DNA of 64,000 nucleotides from Prostheceraeus crozeri (Eukaryota; Platyhelminthes; Polycladida; Euryleptidae): NCBI GenBank assembly GCA_907163375.1, contig CAJQUW010005302.1, positions 1 to 64,000 of the forward strand, read 5' to 3'. Shown piece by piece: positions 19,290 to 28,999 of this stretch (position 1 is its first letter; each line of letters starts with the position of its first letter). The notes under the pieces were generated by a model. It saw only the letters and a program-made list of their open reading frames with translations, ran no database searches and was not told where the DNA came from. The position numbers and the translations under genes were made by a program.

Positions 19290-19775
19290 ATGTCGCAAGC
19301 GAAAAGTAATATTAATAATAAAACTGTTGAATTAAAATTACGTAATATTGTTGACAAAAATACCCCTAAAACTATTACTATTAATAAAAAAAAGTATTAC
19401 ATAAGTAAACCAATGATAGAGAATATTCAATTACAAGAAGAAAAGAATGGCGGGATTCTCCCATTAATTCCACTAATAATAGGTGGCATAGCAGCAGCAG
19501 GAAGTGTTGCAGGTGGGACAGCTGGTATTGTCCAAGCAGTAAATAAAAATAAATCAGAGAAGGCAGCATTAGAAGAACAAAAACGTCATAACAGAGAGTT
19601 AGAGAAAGTTGCTAGGGGAGAAGGAATAGTAGATAATTTTATTAGTAAATTAAAATTAGTTGATGAAGGAAAACGAGTTCTTAAAAATATTCTCCACAAT
19701 GTTGATGATTTAATTGAAATTAAAGAAACTAAAGATGGTTCTGGAATATATCTAAGTCCTAGTATGATAAGGTAA
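19290..19775 (+). CDS. Small virion-type protein with hydrophobic Gly/Ala segment (pX-like?)
   Basis: A 161-residue protein. After a basic N-terminus (TPKTITINKKKYYISKP) comes GGILPLIPLIIGGIAAAGSV and a further AGGTAGIVQAV stretch, i.e. about 35 hydrophobic residues rich in Gly and Ala, then a charged helix. GGxLPxxxPLIxG followed by a basic or charged region recalls the small pX-type core protein of adenoviruses and similar proteins in adintoviruses. It lies between the capsid and integrase genes. A membrane-piercing or core protein is likely, but this is inferred from pattern and place. Confidence 0.5.
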   Translation: MSQAKSNINNKTVELKLRNIVDKNTPKTITINKKKYYISKPMIENIQLQEEKNGGILPLIPLIIGGIAAAGSVAGGTAGIVQAVNKNKSEKAALEEQKRHNRELEKVARGEGIVDNFISKLKLVDEGKRVLKNILHNVDDLIEIKETKDGSGIYLSPSMIR

Positions 19776-19851
19776 TAACCTCAAGACCTTTGGTTCTTTT
19801 CGGTAAAACATTTATTTTATTTTATCTTTTAAATTTTTTTTATCTTTTAAA

Positions 19852-21202
19852 ATGAATTCTAAAAATTCCGAAAATTTAATTAAATTAAAAATTTCTAATT
19901 TAGATTTATTGAATTATCTATTAAACAAAAATAAAAACTCAAATTGTCAGCATATTGGAGGTGACAAGAACAAAGTTCCACACCACTTCGGTGGTGATAT
20001 ACAAAAAACATTAGAAAACTTTCCTGGATTTATTTGGAGTAAATATTCGAAAGAAAAACATCTTCCTGGTCATTCATATACCGGTCCAGAAACTCGATTA
20101 GATATAAGACTAGATGAGAATAATAATCCGAAACCAGGTGAAGAACCAATAAATAGAGTAGATGCCGCAGCTTACAGGCATGATTTAGCTTATCGAAATC
20201 ATGATCTAAGTTCTCGACATGCAGCTGATAAGAAAATGATTCAAGAATTAGATAGTATTCAAAATCCTTCCTTTAGAGAAAGAATTGAAAGAATGTTTGT
20301 TAAGAAAGCTTTACAAGCTAAAATATTATTCGGTCAGGGTTTAAATGAAACGTCACCAAAGCTGTCTGAGAGCAACGCTCGAACTAATAACTCTGAGAGC
20401 AACGCTCGAACCAACGCGTCTGAAATTCATAAAGAATACAGAAGGCCTAAATATTTATTGAAAGTAAAAGTATTTAATAAAGATGATATTTGGAGTGCTG
20501 ATCTTATTCATATGCCGAATGAAAGGGACTACAAATACGCATTGACCGTTATAGATTTATATACACGATACGCTTGGGTAAAGCCTTTAAAAAATAAAAG
20601 TGGTCTTTCAGTTAAATATGCGTTTGAAGAAATCTTTAAAGAAAGTAATAGAAAGCCAAAAAAATTGTTTGTTGATAAAGGATCGGAATTTTATAACAGA
20701 AACGTTCAGCCACTATTTGAAATTGTTTATTCAACTGAAAACGCTGGAAAAGCTGTAGTGATAGAAAGATTTAATCGGACGTTAAAAAATAAAATTTTCA
20801 AAAAGTTTACTCAGCAAGGAAATCAGAAATGGTTGAGGATATTACCAGGAGTTGTAGAAGAGTACAATAATAAAGTTCATTCTGGTATTGAAGAAACTCC
20901 AAAGAATGCTTCTGTCGACCCTGATTTGATAAGAAAAAAAAATATTCGAGAATAATAATTTGAATGAGAGTAATCCGAATTTGCAGAAACTTAAGCCGAA
21001 ATTTAAAATTGGAGATAGAGTTAGAATATTTAAATATAAGAATAAATTTGAAAAAGGCTTCGTCGGATACTGGACGAAAGAGATATTTGAAATTTCTAAA
21101 ATAAATCAAAGTTATCCGTTTACTTATGAAATTAAAGATTTAGATAATGAGGATATCAGAGGCCGTTTTTATCAAAATGAATTACAACGAACTGAGCTTT
21201 AG
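19852..21202 (+). pseudogene. Phospholipase A2-like domain with retroviral-type integrase (fossil)
   Basis: The first 165 residues hold a parvovirus VP1-type phospholipase A2 domain: PGHSYTGPETRL for the calcium loop and AAAYRHDLAYR with the catalytic HDxxY (H110). In the same frame, after a linker with the phrase SESNARTN twice, follows the integrase core: WSADLIHM (D217), LFVDKGSEF (D275) and VIERFNRTLK (E305), the DDE triad of Polinton integrases. A C-terminal SH3/chromo-type part (KIGDRVRIFK, WTKEIFEI) is recognisable downstream to 21202. PLA2 would open membranes during entry; the integrase inserts the element and makes the 6-bp duplication. Whether one product carries both activities is uncertain. 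The region is broken. Confidence 0.8.
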
Positions 21203-21240
21203 CTTTTTAATTATCATTATTATTATTATTATTTTTATTA

Positions 21241-21691
21241 TTCAATTCTAACATAATATCAAGAAATGATACTCCTTTTTGTAATTTAAATAAAACATAA
21301 AGACATAATTGACCACAGTAAGTAGTTCCCGGTTTTTGAATTTGAAATGTATTATAAGTTCCATTTTCAAGTAATTTTTAACTTCGTTTGTAGGTGGAAG
21401 ACCGTATGAGTCAAAATAGTAATTATCTCCATTTTTATTAGACATACCTGCTGACCAATGTACGCCTTTTTCATCTGACGTATGGAGATTGGTTACGAAA
21501 TTTACAGTTATTGATGGAACTTTGTTCCGGGAACTGAAGGTTCCTGTTGGCTTATTTTTTAGGAATTGTAATTCGTCTCTCATTAGAACATGAAAATTCT
21601 TTATTCCTAATTCATTTGCGATTTTCTTTAGGTCGAAATTTGTCGTAGTTTGCGTTCCATATAATTTAAAAAACTTATTTATGTTGCTCAT
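21241..21691 (-). pseudogene. Adenain-type cysteine protease (fossil)
   Basis: On the minus strand, starting MSNINKFFKLYGT after ATTATAAA. The family's features are a region with VPSITVNFVTN, then GVHWSAGM (catalytic His), DNYYFDSYGLPP (Asp) and, further on, a Cys-bearing stretch characteristic of adenovirus/Polinton maturation proteases. The enzyme cleaves virion precursors during maturation. It faces the integrase gene convergently with only a short TTATTATTATT spacer. Two GC-rich hairpins (21516-21528 and 21530-21544) lie inside the coding region. The gene is broken. Confidence 0.8.
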
Positions 21692-21721
21692 TTTATAATA
21701 AAAAAATTTCTTAAGGGACCC

Positions 21722-22085
21722 CTAGAAGACAGAAGGGAGGGGGGGTATTGATTTAAAACTGTTCTCTAATGATGTCTTTCCTTACTACTTAGTCAGAAGG
21801 GGGTATTGATTTAAAACATTTTTATAATGATGACTTTCCTTACTACTGGGGGGGGTATTGATTTAAAACTGGTCTCTAATGATGTCTTTCTTTACTACTT
21901 AGTCAGAAGGGAGGGGGTATTGATTTAAAACTGTTCCACAATGATGACTTTCCTTGCTACTTAGTCAGAAGGGAGGGGGTATTGATTTAAAACTGTTCTC
22001 TAATGATGTCTTTCCTTACTACTTAGACAGAAGGGAGGGGGTATTGATTTAAAACTGTTCCACAATGATGACTTTCCTTGCTACT
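21722..22085. repeat. G-rich tandem repeat, about 6 copies
   Basis: Units of about 52-63 bases, each with AGAAGGGAGGGGGTATTGAT, TTAAAACTG, then AATGATG and CTTTCCTTACTACTTA. Spacing is slightly irregular, and two units differ in an alternating way (TTCTCTAATGATGTC versus TTCCACAATGATGAC), suggesting a higher-order two-unit repeat. The run of G residues differs strongly from the rest of the element. It marks the change to the right-end region. Confidence 0.9.
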
Positions 22086-22485
22086 TATTCGATTTTGAAA
22101 TGATTTAATTTAATCTAAATTAAAACGTTACATTGTTCCATTTTATTCTTATGAACTCTTGTTAAGAGAATATTGATTGTTTTATCTGTATTAAGACATT
22201 AGCAACATCTGTTACCAAATTTCTCAACATGAACAGCTGCTACCAGTTTAAGCTATTCAGTATGAGAGAATTCTTTGTGACCCGCATAACTCATGACTTT
22301 TCACTTGAACAGCTGCTGCCATTATTCCACGTATTACTGCGTGCATTCATTCATTCTGCGAGCGTTCTACGAGACTGTGACTGCTTACGAATCATCTGTG
22401 ACCTTTATCTATTTTGGTCAATTTCATCAGCGACTTTCAACAATTTTATTTTTTATCATAATTAATTCACTACGTTTTAACGAAA
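22086..22485. other. Upstream region of the right-end gene
   Basis: About 400 bases without a supported gene. The overlapping frames at 22229-22574 look like chance. Composition is close to host DNA and less AT-rich than the virion genes. It probably carries the promoter and leader of the 22486 gene. Confidence 0.4.
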
Positions 22486-23076
22486 ATGGCACGTTCAAGC
22501 ATCGCCTTTGCCGATTTGAAAAGAAAAATTTCAGACACTATTGTGAACGAAGATCAACGGAAGAAGTGTATTGAGATGCTAACAGAATTTCAGGAGAAAT
22601 ATCTTAAACCAAGGGAGGAAGAAGACATCCACGCATCAAAAACATTCAGAGAATTTTTAGTGATAAATCGATTTGAAGACACATTGCAAGATAACGCCAT
22701 CAATATCAGTTCAAACTATAATTTTGAAGAAGAAATTCAAAGAGACATCTTACCATCAGAGCTAACTAATTATTTAGCACATTTAAGAAGAGAAGAAGAC
22801 ATTTCGGTGAACAATACTGTGAAGTTATCGTTGTTAAAAGGAAGAGCTTTGACTGTAATCCGGGGAAGTGGCCATGTTTGTAAACAATTAGGTTATTCCA
22901 GAGGCTATAACATCTTTTTAAGAAAATTTTATAAACTATATTTACGATTTCCGTTTATTAAGAACTCGACGGAATCTATATCATTTTTCAAAAGGAACTT
23001 CGCTATTATTGACTCGTATCTTCGCCATGGGAGACACCGCCCAACCCTTGATCAAATTTTAAACTCAATCAATTGA
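22486..23076 (+). CDS. Unrecognised 196-residue protein in the Polinton right end
   Basis: An intact frame beginning MARSSIAFADLKRKISDTIV. It is mixed alpha/beta by composition. The N-terminal 50 residues are helical (EDQRKKCIEMLTEFQEKY), there is a central EILPSELTNYLAHLRREEDI-like charged region, and the C-terminal third is basic and aromatic (GYNIFLRKFYKLYLRFPF, then HGRHRPTLDQI). I recognise no family. It lies between two tandem-repeat arrays, far from the virion genes, and its codon use is less AT-biased than theirs. This is what a cargo or host-interaction gene would look like. Confidence 0.6.
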   Translation: MARSSIAFADLKRKISDTIVNEDQRKKCIEMLTEFQEKYLKPREEEDIHASKTFREFLVINRFEDTLQDNAINISSNYNFEEEIQRDILPSELTNYLAHLRREEDISVNNTVKLSLLKGRALTVIRGSGHVCKQLGYSRGYNIFLRKFYKLYLRFPFIKNSTESISFFKRNFAIIDSYLRHGRHRPTLDQILNSIN

Positions 23077-23102
23077 AACGGTAAGCTACTCCCAATAGAT
23101 AA

Positions 23103-23693
23103 TAGTACTATGACCCTTCCCTTATTTGAATTTACGAGAAACAATTGTATCATGGCATAATACATTTTCTAGTCAACATATTTTATTCGTTGTAAACCAT
23201 GCTACTTGTCCTCATTGGTTTTATAGTACTATGACCCTTCCCTTATTTTACTCATACAGAAACAATTGTATCATGGCATAATACATTTTCTAGTCAACAT
23301 ATTTTATTCGTTGTAAACTATGCTACTTGTCCTCATTGGTTTTATAGTTCTATGAGCCTTACCTTATTTTACTCATACAGAAACAATTGTATCATGGCAT
23401 AATACATTTTCTAGTCAACATATTTTATTCGTTGTAAACTATGCTACTTGTCCTCATTGGTTTTATAGTTCTATGAGCCTTACCTTATTTTACTCATACA
23501 GAAACAATTGTATCATGGCATAATACATTTTCTAGTCAACATATTTTATTCGTTGTAAACTATGCTACTTGTCCTCATTGGTTTTATAGTTCTATGAGCC
23601 TTACCTTATTTTACTCATACAGAAACAATTGTATCATGGCATAATACATTTTCTAGTCAACATATTTTATTCGTTGTAAACTATGCTACTTGT
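23103..23693. repeat. 121-bp tandem repeat, 5 copies
   Basis: Units begin at 23103, 23224, 23345, 23466 and 23587, exactly 121 bases apart, the last being slightly short. Each has TAGTTCTATGAGCCTTACCT, ACAATTGTATCATGGC and TTATTCGTTGTAAACTATGC. The later three copies are almost identical to each other and the first is the most different, so the array expanded toward the right end. It adjoins the right TIR region. Confidence 0.93.
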
Positions 23694-23727
23694 ACATAGT
23701 ACTTGTCTGTGATGTGAATAAAATATT

Positions 23728-24048
23728 TCAAAGATGGAAATGTGTTTTCATTTTGTATCGAGTTAAAGCAGTAGCAACTACTGGAATTGTAAGAACGCCA
23801 GATGAAATGACAATTGTTAAAGCATTAGACCATCTCTTTCTTAACTTTTTATAATGCTCTAATCTTAATAATAATTGAGATTCCTTATCTTTCATATACC
23901 TAACTCTATCTTTGTGTTTTTCTTTGTTCATTTTTTCAATGTTCATTTTTTCAATGTCCATTAAAGTAGAACTACGTTCATATGATAACGAAGGATATAT
24001 TCTTGAGGTTCCTTCCACTTTTGTTTCATCCACTTTTGTTTCTTCCAT
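23728..24048 (-). pseudogene. Second, partial copy of the TIR-embedded gene
   Basis: On the minus strand, the first part of this frame is identical to the gene at 6779 because it lies in the TIR. Beyond the TIR edge the two copies differ but remain related (both have an ALTIVISSGVL-type hydrophobic segment and IPVVATAL). The related but different sequence suggests the TIR once reached further inward. It is a gene remnant of unknown function. Confidence 0.65.
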
Positions 24049-24355
24049 TTTTAAATGAATATTTTGAATAAATATTTTGAATACAATCTTCTGGTATATT
24101 GAGACTACGTGATATTTTGAGACAACTTAAATTTTCGTCTGCCTAAATTTTCAAAATTCTTAGACCACGTGATATTTTGAGACAACTTAAATTTTCGCCC
24201 TTCGGCCACGTGAAATTTGAAATCTACCTAAATTTTTGAAATTTTGATTTTTTTGAAAATTTTGAAAACCCCCCGCAAAAGTGTGACATCCGGCGCAAGC
24301 GAAGCGAAGCAAAGCGAAGCGAAGCGTCGCGCCGGATGTCACACTATAAACTACT
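23830..24355 (-). repeat. Polinton right terminal inverted repeat (about 526 bp)
   Basis: Reverse complement of 6472-6997, with about one visible difference in the GC-rich palindrome. It ends CTATAAACTACT directly before the target duplication. Confidence 0.93.
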
Positions 24356-24361
24356 GGGTTC
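24356..24361. repeat. Polinton target-site duplication, right (GGGTTC)
   Basis: An exact copy of 6466-6471, adjoining the last base of the right inverted repeat. Confidence 0.9.
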
Positions 24362-24639
24362 CAATCAGCTACTCAAAAAAAGAAACAAGTTTGCTGGAAG
24401 CATTTATTCGTTACACTGGTTGACATTTGTGATTTGATTAACGCTTCACCTTATCACCACACAATTCATTTGTCACTGCCTAGAAAGAATGTTTCTGAAA
24501 AAATTGCGCGCTGTCAAATGTGTGCTCAATCTATAAGGTTCATTAGGAAAGAGATCTGTAGGATTTTTTATCTGTCTTAAATCTATTTATGTAGGATGCG
24601 TTAGATATGTTAGGAGAAATAGAGATTAATATGTTGGCA

Positions 24640-24900
24640 CTATTAAAATACTAAGGCCTTGAAATTAATTGTTTTCGGGTTACAGTAGATTTTCGTAATT
24701 ATGGCGGCCATTTTGAATTAGGCCTTTAATGTCATTATTTGACATATATGTGACAATGGAATATCGCTAGTCACAATTGAAAGGAAACGGTCGACTTTAT
24801 AAATGTTTGCAATACATTATTGGGCCTTAAAATTATTCATTTTCGAGCTATAGACCAATTTTATGATCATGGCGGCCATTTTGAAAGATGACGTCATAAT
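24640..24900. repeat. Two divergent units with GGCGGCCATTTTGAA
   Basis: Two units of about 170 bases: each runs from GGCCTTGAAATTAATTGTTT (or GGGCCTTAAAATTATTCATT) through a TCG..TA.AG phrase to TGGCGGCCATTTTGAA. They are related to the units at 25280-25800 by the same core. Confidence 0.6.
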
Positions 24901-25274
24901 TTGGCAATGGCTCATAGATGATTTTGGTGACTGACATACATTTTATCTGTGACATGCATACTTTCCAAAGATGCAAAATATAAACAATATACGAGTATAT
25001 ATAGTAACAATATGCAGCGCATATGCAACAACAAGCCTTGGGGTTCTGATCGATCTGATGCAGACCACTGATTCACATATAAAGTTTGTACACAAGCGAA
25101 GATGACGCTGTGCGCGGTAAAGTGATACACATCGCTAGCCAACTTGCGCAGACAAAGAAACGCATCAAGTGAAATATTTACAGTTCAATTTCACAGAGAC
25201 GCTTCCAAGAAATTTTGAGAACCTGTTCGGTCCTTCAAAACTTGTTGTTGATGCATGATACATGCCCTGGACTG

Positions 25275-25800
25275 CTGTTCCGGTTTTAAGCCCGCCATTT
25301 TGAATTTTTCTTATTTGTCAAAAGTGCTAGCCGCTTTATATTCCAACAGTGATAACTCAAGAGAGCGTATCAAACTACATCGAAACCTGTTGACGAAATA
25401 TTCGATACTGTTTATAATCTAGCCCCAGAATGCAGTTACGGTTTCATGTCCGCCATTTTCTTGAAAAGGGCTAATTGTATGATTTTCTAGTAATTATATT
25501 TGAAAAGAGTGTGTCAAACTACATAGGAATCTGCTTGCGAAATAGATGGGATTTTTTTAATCCTCTCCCAGAATGTAGTTTCGGTTTTTCCGTCCGTCAT
25601 TTTGAATTTTCGCAATTTTCTCGAAAGGGGAAAATCGCGTGATTTTTTGGCAATCATATTTGAAGAGAGTAGGGAAAATTGCATGGGAAATTGCTGACAA
25701 AATGCTTGGGATTTTTTTTAATCCTGCACCAGAATTCAGTTTTGGTTTTTCTGTTCGCCATTTTGAATATTCGTAATTTTTCTCAAAAAGGGTGCACCAG
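25275..25800. repeat. Divergent tandem repeat of about 155 bp, about 3.5 units
   Basis: Units share CCAGAATGCAGTTTCGGTTT, a GTCCGCCATTTTGAATTTTC core, TTTTCTCGAAAAGGG, ATTTGAAGAGAGTGTG and AACTACATGGGAAACTGCTG. Cores occur near 25290, 25450, 25595 and 25755. Copies have diverged by perhaps 15-25% by eye, so the array is old. Confidence 0.75.
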
Positions 25801-26920
25801 AAACCGTTGAGAAATATAAATGGAAATTTTCAAAATGAAGCCTCCTCTTCTGGCACACCGTGAGGTGTATTGCATGAAGTTGTAAGTAATCCCTATCGCG
25901 ACCTCATTTAGAAGTGGGTGATCAACCAAAAAGTCACCCAGCCGACATTATACAACCTGTTTGGCTGTTGGAAACGTCTGTAGCGACTTGTCATATTTAA
26001 ACGGAACTAACCAACATAGCACATCAATCGCAGAATATCAAAAACTTAATCTCAGCGAGAAAAGTCAAGGCGAAGAAGGCTGAGTTCTAAGTTGACATTC
26101 ATATCAAACCATAATGATCATAATCTAAAATAAAACCTATGATATCCGATATGAAAGTTACTTGAGCAAGTTACTTTTACATTTTTGCATGACTTATTTT
26201 TCTTAACTACGAGTTTATGCCCTCAGCAGCATTTCGATTCAAGGGTAACAGAGATGCATGGACAAGGAAATTTGATTAAACCAGATTAAAATGCTTTCTT
26301 CTGTTCAGCGCTATAATTCGCTCTTTAAATCAGCAGCTTTTGCTTGATTCTTCGACTTTTCTATATACGTATGTATTGAATAATTCTATCTACTAGAAAA
26401 ATGCATGCCAATCAATGAACGAGCGTTTTATGAATTGTTAATGTCATTAAAATGTCAAATTCTTGCCCTATTTCTAATTGGCCGGCTGTAGTGAATGACG
26501 GTGATCGTAAATGAATAGCGAACATCAAACACCACCTGGTGAATGAAGTAGTTCATGTCCCTAGAACGTTGAAATTTATCACCCTGGAACGATCGCATCT
26601 GTTCCGATTTTTTCGGAGCGCGAACCGAATGAATGATAACATTGTCACTAACTTCAAATATTTAGACGGTCGCTGAAAAACTTGCTTTCTCCTGGAGTCA
26701 TGGATGTTGGAATTATTTAGATGTCTGTAGTACCTTTAACATCTGCGAAAGAATGTCTGTTATAATACAATGCAGTAAATTTTCCATTTATAATAAACTG
26801 TGTTAAACAGACAGTTATTGACACAACAAAATGTTGTGCATGACGTTTTCATTCTCAATTGAACTTTGTTCGAGTGCTTTGTGCTGATTATTTGCGCATA
26901 ATAAGAAGCAGCCGCTCATT
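25801..26920. other. Non-coding stretch
   Basis: About 1.1 kb in which I see neither a gene nor a clear repeat. Confidence 0.4.
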
Positions 26921-27590
26921 CATAGAGTAAGTATATTAGTAGTTGCTCAGTATTAATTAAATCCCCAATATGCAGTTTCGATTTCATCAAATGAACTCGA
27001 GTTGAGACTCATGAAGTAATAATTGTGAGATAAACAAATTTTTGCAGTTTTGAAGAACTTACCTTGGAATTGACTGATCATGAGAGCAAAACAGAAGGAA
27101 TACATGTACTAGTATTTCACAAATCGTCCGTGTCATGACAATCTTGAAGTGGTAATATTTGCTAAATTAGCGATTCAATGGGCTACAATTACTTTAATGC
27201 TCATCTTTATTAATAAGAGCATTTTCTTAAGCGTGATCATGTCACAAAATACCTGCCACTGAAATAGCAAAATATCAAAATCAAAGACAATCATAATTAG
27301 CTTTAAAAGATGTAAATGGATCCATATTACTATTCAGATTCAAGAAATGAAACAAAAATTTAGTGAATCATTAAATCATGCAGATGAAAATTGAATTGAA
27401 AACTTAGCTTGAAATTTCAGTCAAGAATCACAATCAGAGCTCAACTTTTCCATGAAGACTTGCATTATAATGCGTTTCATGAAATTTTTTTGATAATCAA
27501 CTCAATTTCTGCTTTATTAAGATACCTGATTGTAAATGTTCATTCCTTTTGGTATCCAATAAGTTTCATACTACTTACATCGAGGTACCA
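26921..27590 (-). mobile_element. Partial inverted copy of dispersed element (family A)
   Basis: It begins CATAGAGTAAGTATATTAGT, the terminal inverted repeat of the family, and then follows the reverse complement of the other copies (CTCAGTATTAATTAAATCCC, later CCATGAAGACTTGCATTATA) to about 27590. The far end is lost, so no target duplication can be shown. Confidence 0.65.
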
Positions 27591-28042
27591 AATCGCTGGT
27601 ATACCGAGTAGTCCAGAAGCAACCGAACCCTAATTGAGGTTGAAATCGATTGAGCTATCTTAGGTGAAAATGAACTTTAATTATTGTTAAAAGCTTATGG
27701 ATGGTTTGGATGAAGTCCATTGCTTTCGACTCCGCTTCTTGAAATACGGAGCCAATTTATGTGAATTTGAGGAATTTGTGAAGAGACTTCACTTGCGTGA
27801 CATTGTGCCTAACTGAAGTGCTAACTGATAGTCATCAACATTGAAGCTTCTTAAAACCATTGAACTCCACAATCCAGAAATCATTGGTAATACAGAGCTA
27901 CCAAGACACGTTGCTGACAGCAATCAAGGATGCATAGATCTAACAGCATCCATTATCTTCAATAGAAAGTTTAAAATCGCTTTCATCTATCAATGTACAT
28001 GCTAAGATGTTCGTGCATCCCTGATTGCTATTAGCAACGTTG

Positions 28043-28884
28043 CATAGAGTAAGTATAGTAGCTAGAGTGTCGACTCAAATAAGTGTATGTATACAGTGAA
28101 AATTTATATATCAAGAGATTCAGTTTTTGCGGACATTACGTTCCTGCGGTCCAAAAAAATTATTTGAGCAGTTTTGAAAAAGCTGAATTTTTTCCAATTT
28201 ATATACTACCGACATGAAGCCCCGTTATAAGTAGCCTGAAACAAGTTGGATATCAAAAGGAATGAACATTCGCTAACAAGCATCGTAACTAAGCGGAAAT
28301 TTTGCTGATGATCAAGGAAATCTAATGAACGGCATTATAATGGAAGTCTTCATGAAAAAGTCAAGATTTTACTGTGCTGTCGTGGCTGAAATTTCATATA
28401 TTTGATTAAATTTTCATCGGCATGAATTTATGATTCACTAAATTTATGTTTTATTTCTTGAATCTGAATGGTTATATGGACCCATTTACATCTTTCAAAG
28501 TTAATTGAAATCATTGTCTTTGATTATATGATTTTGCTCTACCAGTGGCGGTTGCCTGTGATATGATCACTCTTTAGAATATACTCTGGAGGTTCAGCAT
28601 GAAAGTAACAGCAACCTATCGAATTGCTAATTTAACAAAGATTACCTCTCGAAGGCTGTTATGACAGGGAGGATCTGTAAAATATTATCATTCCTTCTGC
28701 ATTGTACTATCATGATCAGTCAATTCCGTGATAATTTCTGCGAAACTGCATAAATGTGCGAATGTCACCTTTGGAAGCAATTCCGACTGTATTCACCTCG
28801 AGTTCATTTAATAAAAAAAAAGTATACACATTGGGAATTTAATAAATGCGGAGTTACCACTCTACCTAATATATTTACTCTATG
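28043..28884 (+). mobile_element. Dispersed non-autonomous element (family A), both ends present
   Basis: 842 bp, with ends CATAGAGTAAGTATAGTAGC and ACCTAATATATTTACTCTATG, which are inverted repeats. The flanks are CAACGTTG (28035-28042) and CAACGTAG (28885-28892), an 8-bp duplication with one difference. It has no transposase. An 8-bp duplication fits hAT or P-type transposases acting in trans; the CATAG ends are not the usual hAT CAGNG. Confidence 0.8.
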
Positions 28885-28999
28885 CAACGTAGAATTTTTT
28901 TATTCTATTTTTTTTAGAATAGTAATATTTTTTATTAGAATAGAATAGGCCCCAAAGAATTTTTTAAAAAAATGTTTCATTGAAAGACATGGTTTTCAC

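Larger units (their letters stand above)
6472..24355 (+). mobile_element. Polinton/Maverick (adintovirus-like) element, nearly whole
   Basis: The element is 17,884 bp long with long inverted repeats starting AGTAGTTTATAG and a 6-bp duplication, exactly as the Polinton superfamily requires. It holds protein-primed PolB, packaging ATPase, major and minor capsid proteins, adenain-type protease and integrase, so it could once have formed virions. Most genes read rightward; a clamp-like gene and the protease read leftward. The two TIRs differ at about one of 526 bases by eye, so the insertion is young or the ends were recently homogenised. It looks nearly whole, with a small number of breaks (roughly two to four). 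Confidence 0.95.

Noticed and set aside
21722-22085. Possible CRISPR-like array
   Set aside because: Units are repeated head to tail with no unique spacers, and the context is a eukaryotic mobile element.
23103-23693. Possible centromeric-type satellite
   Set aside because: Only five copies, confined to the Polinton interior next to its TIR.
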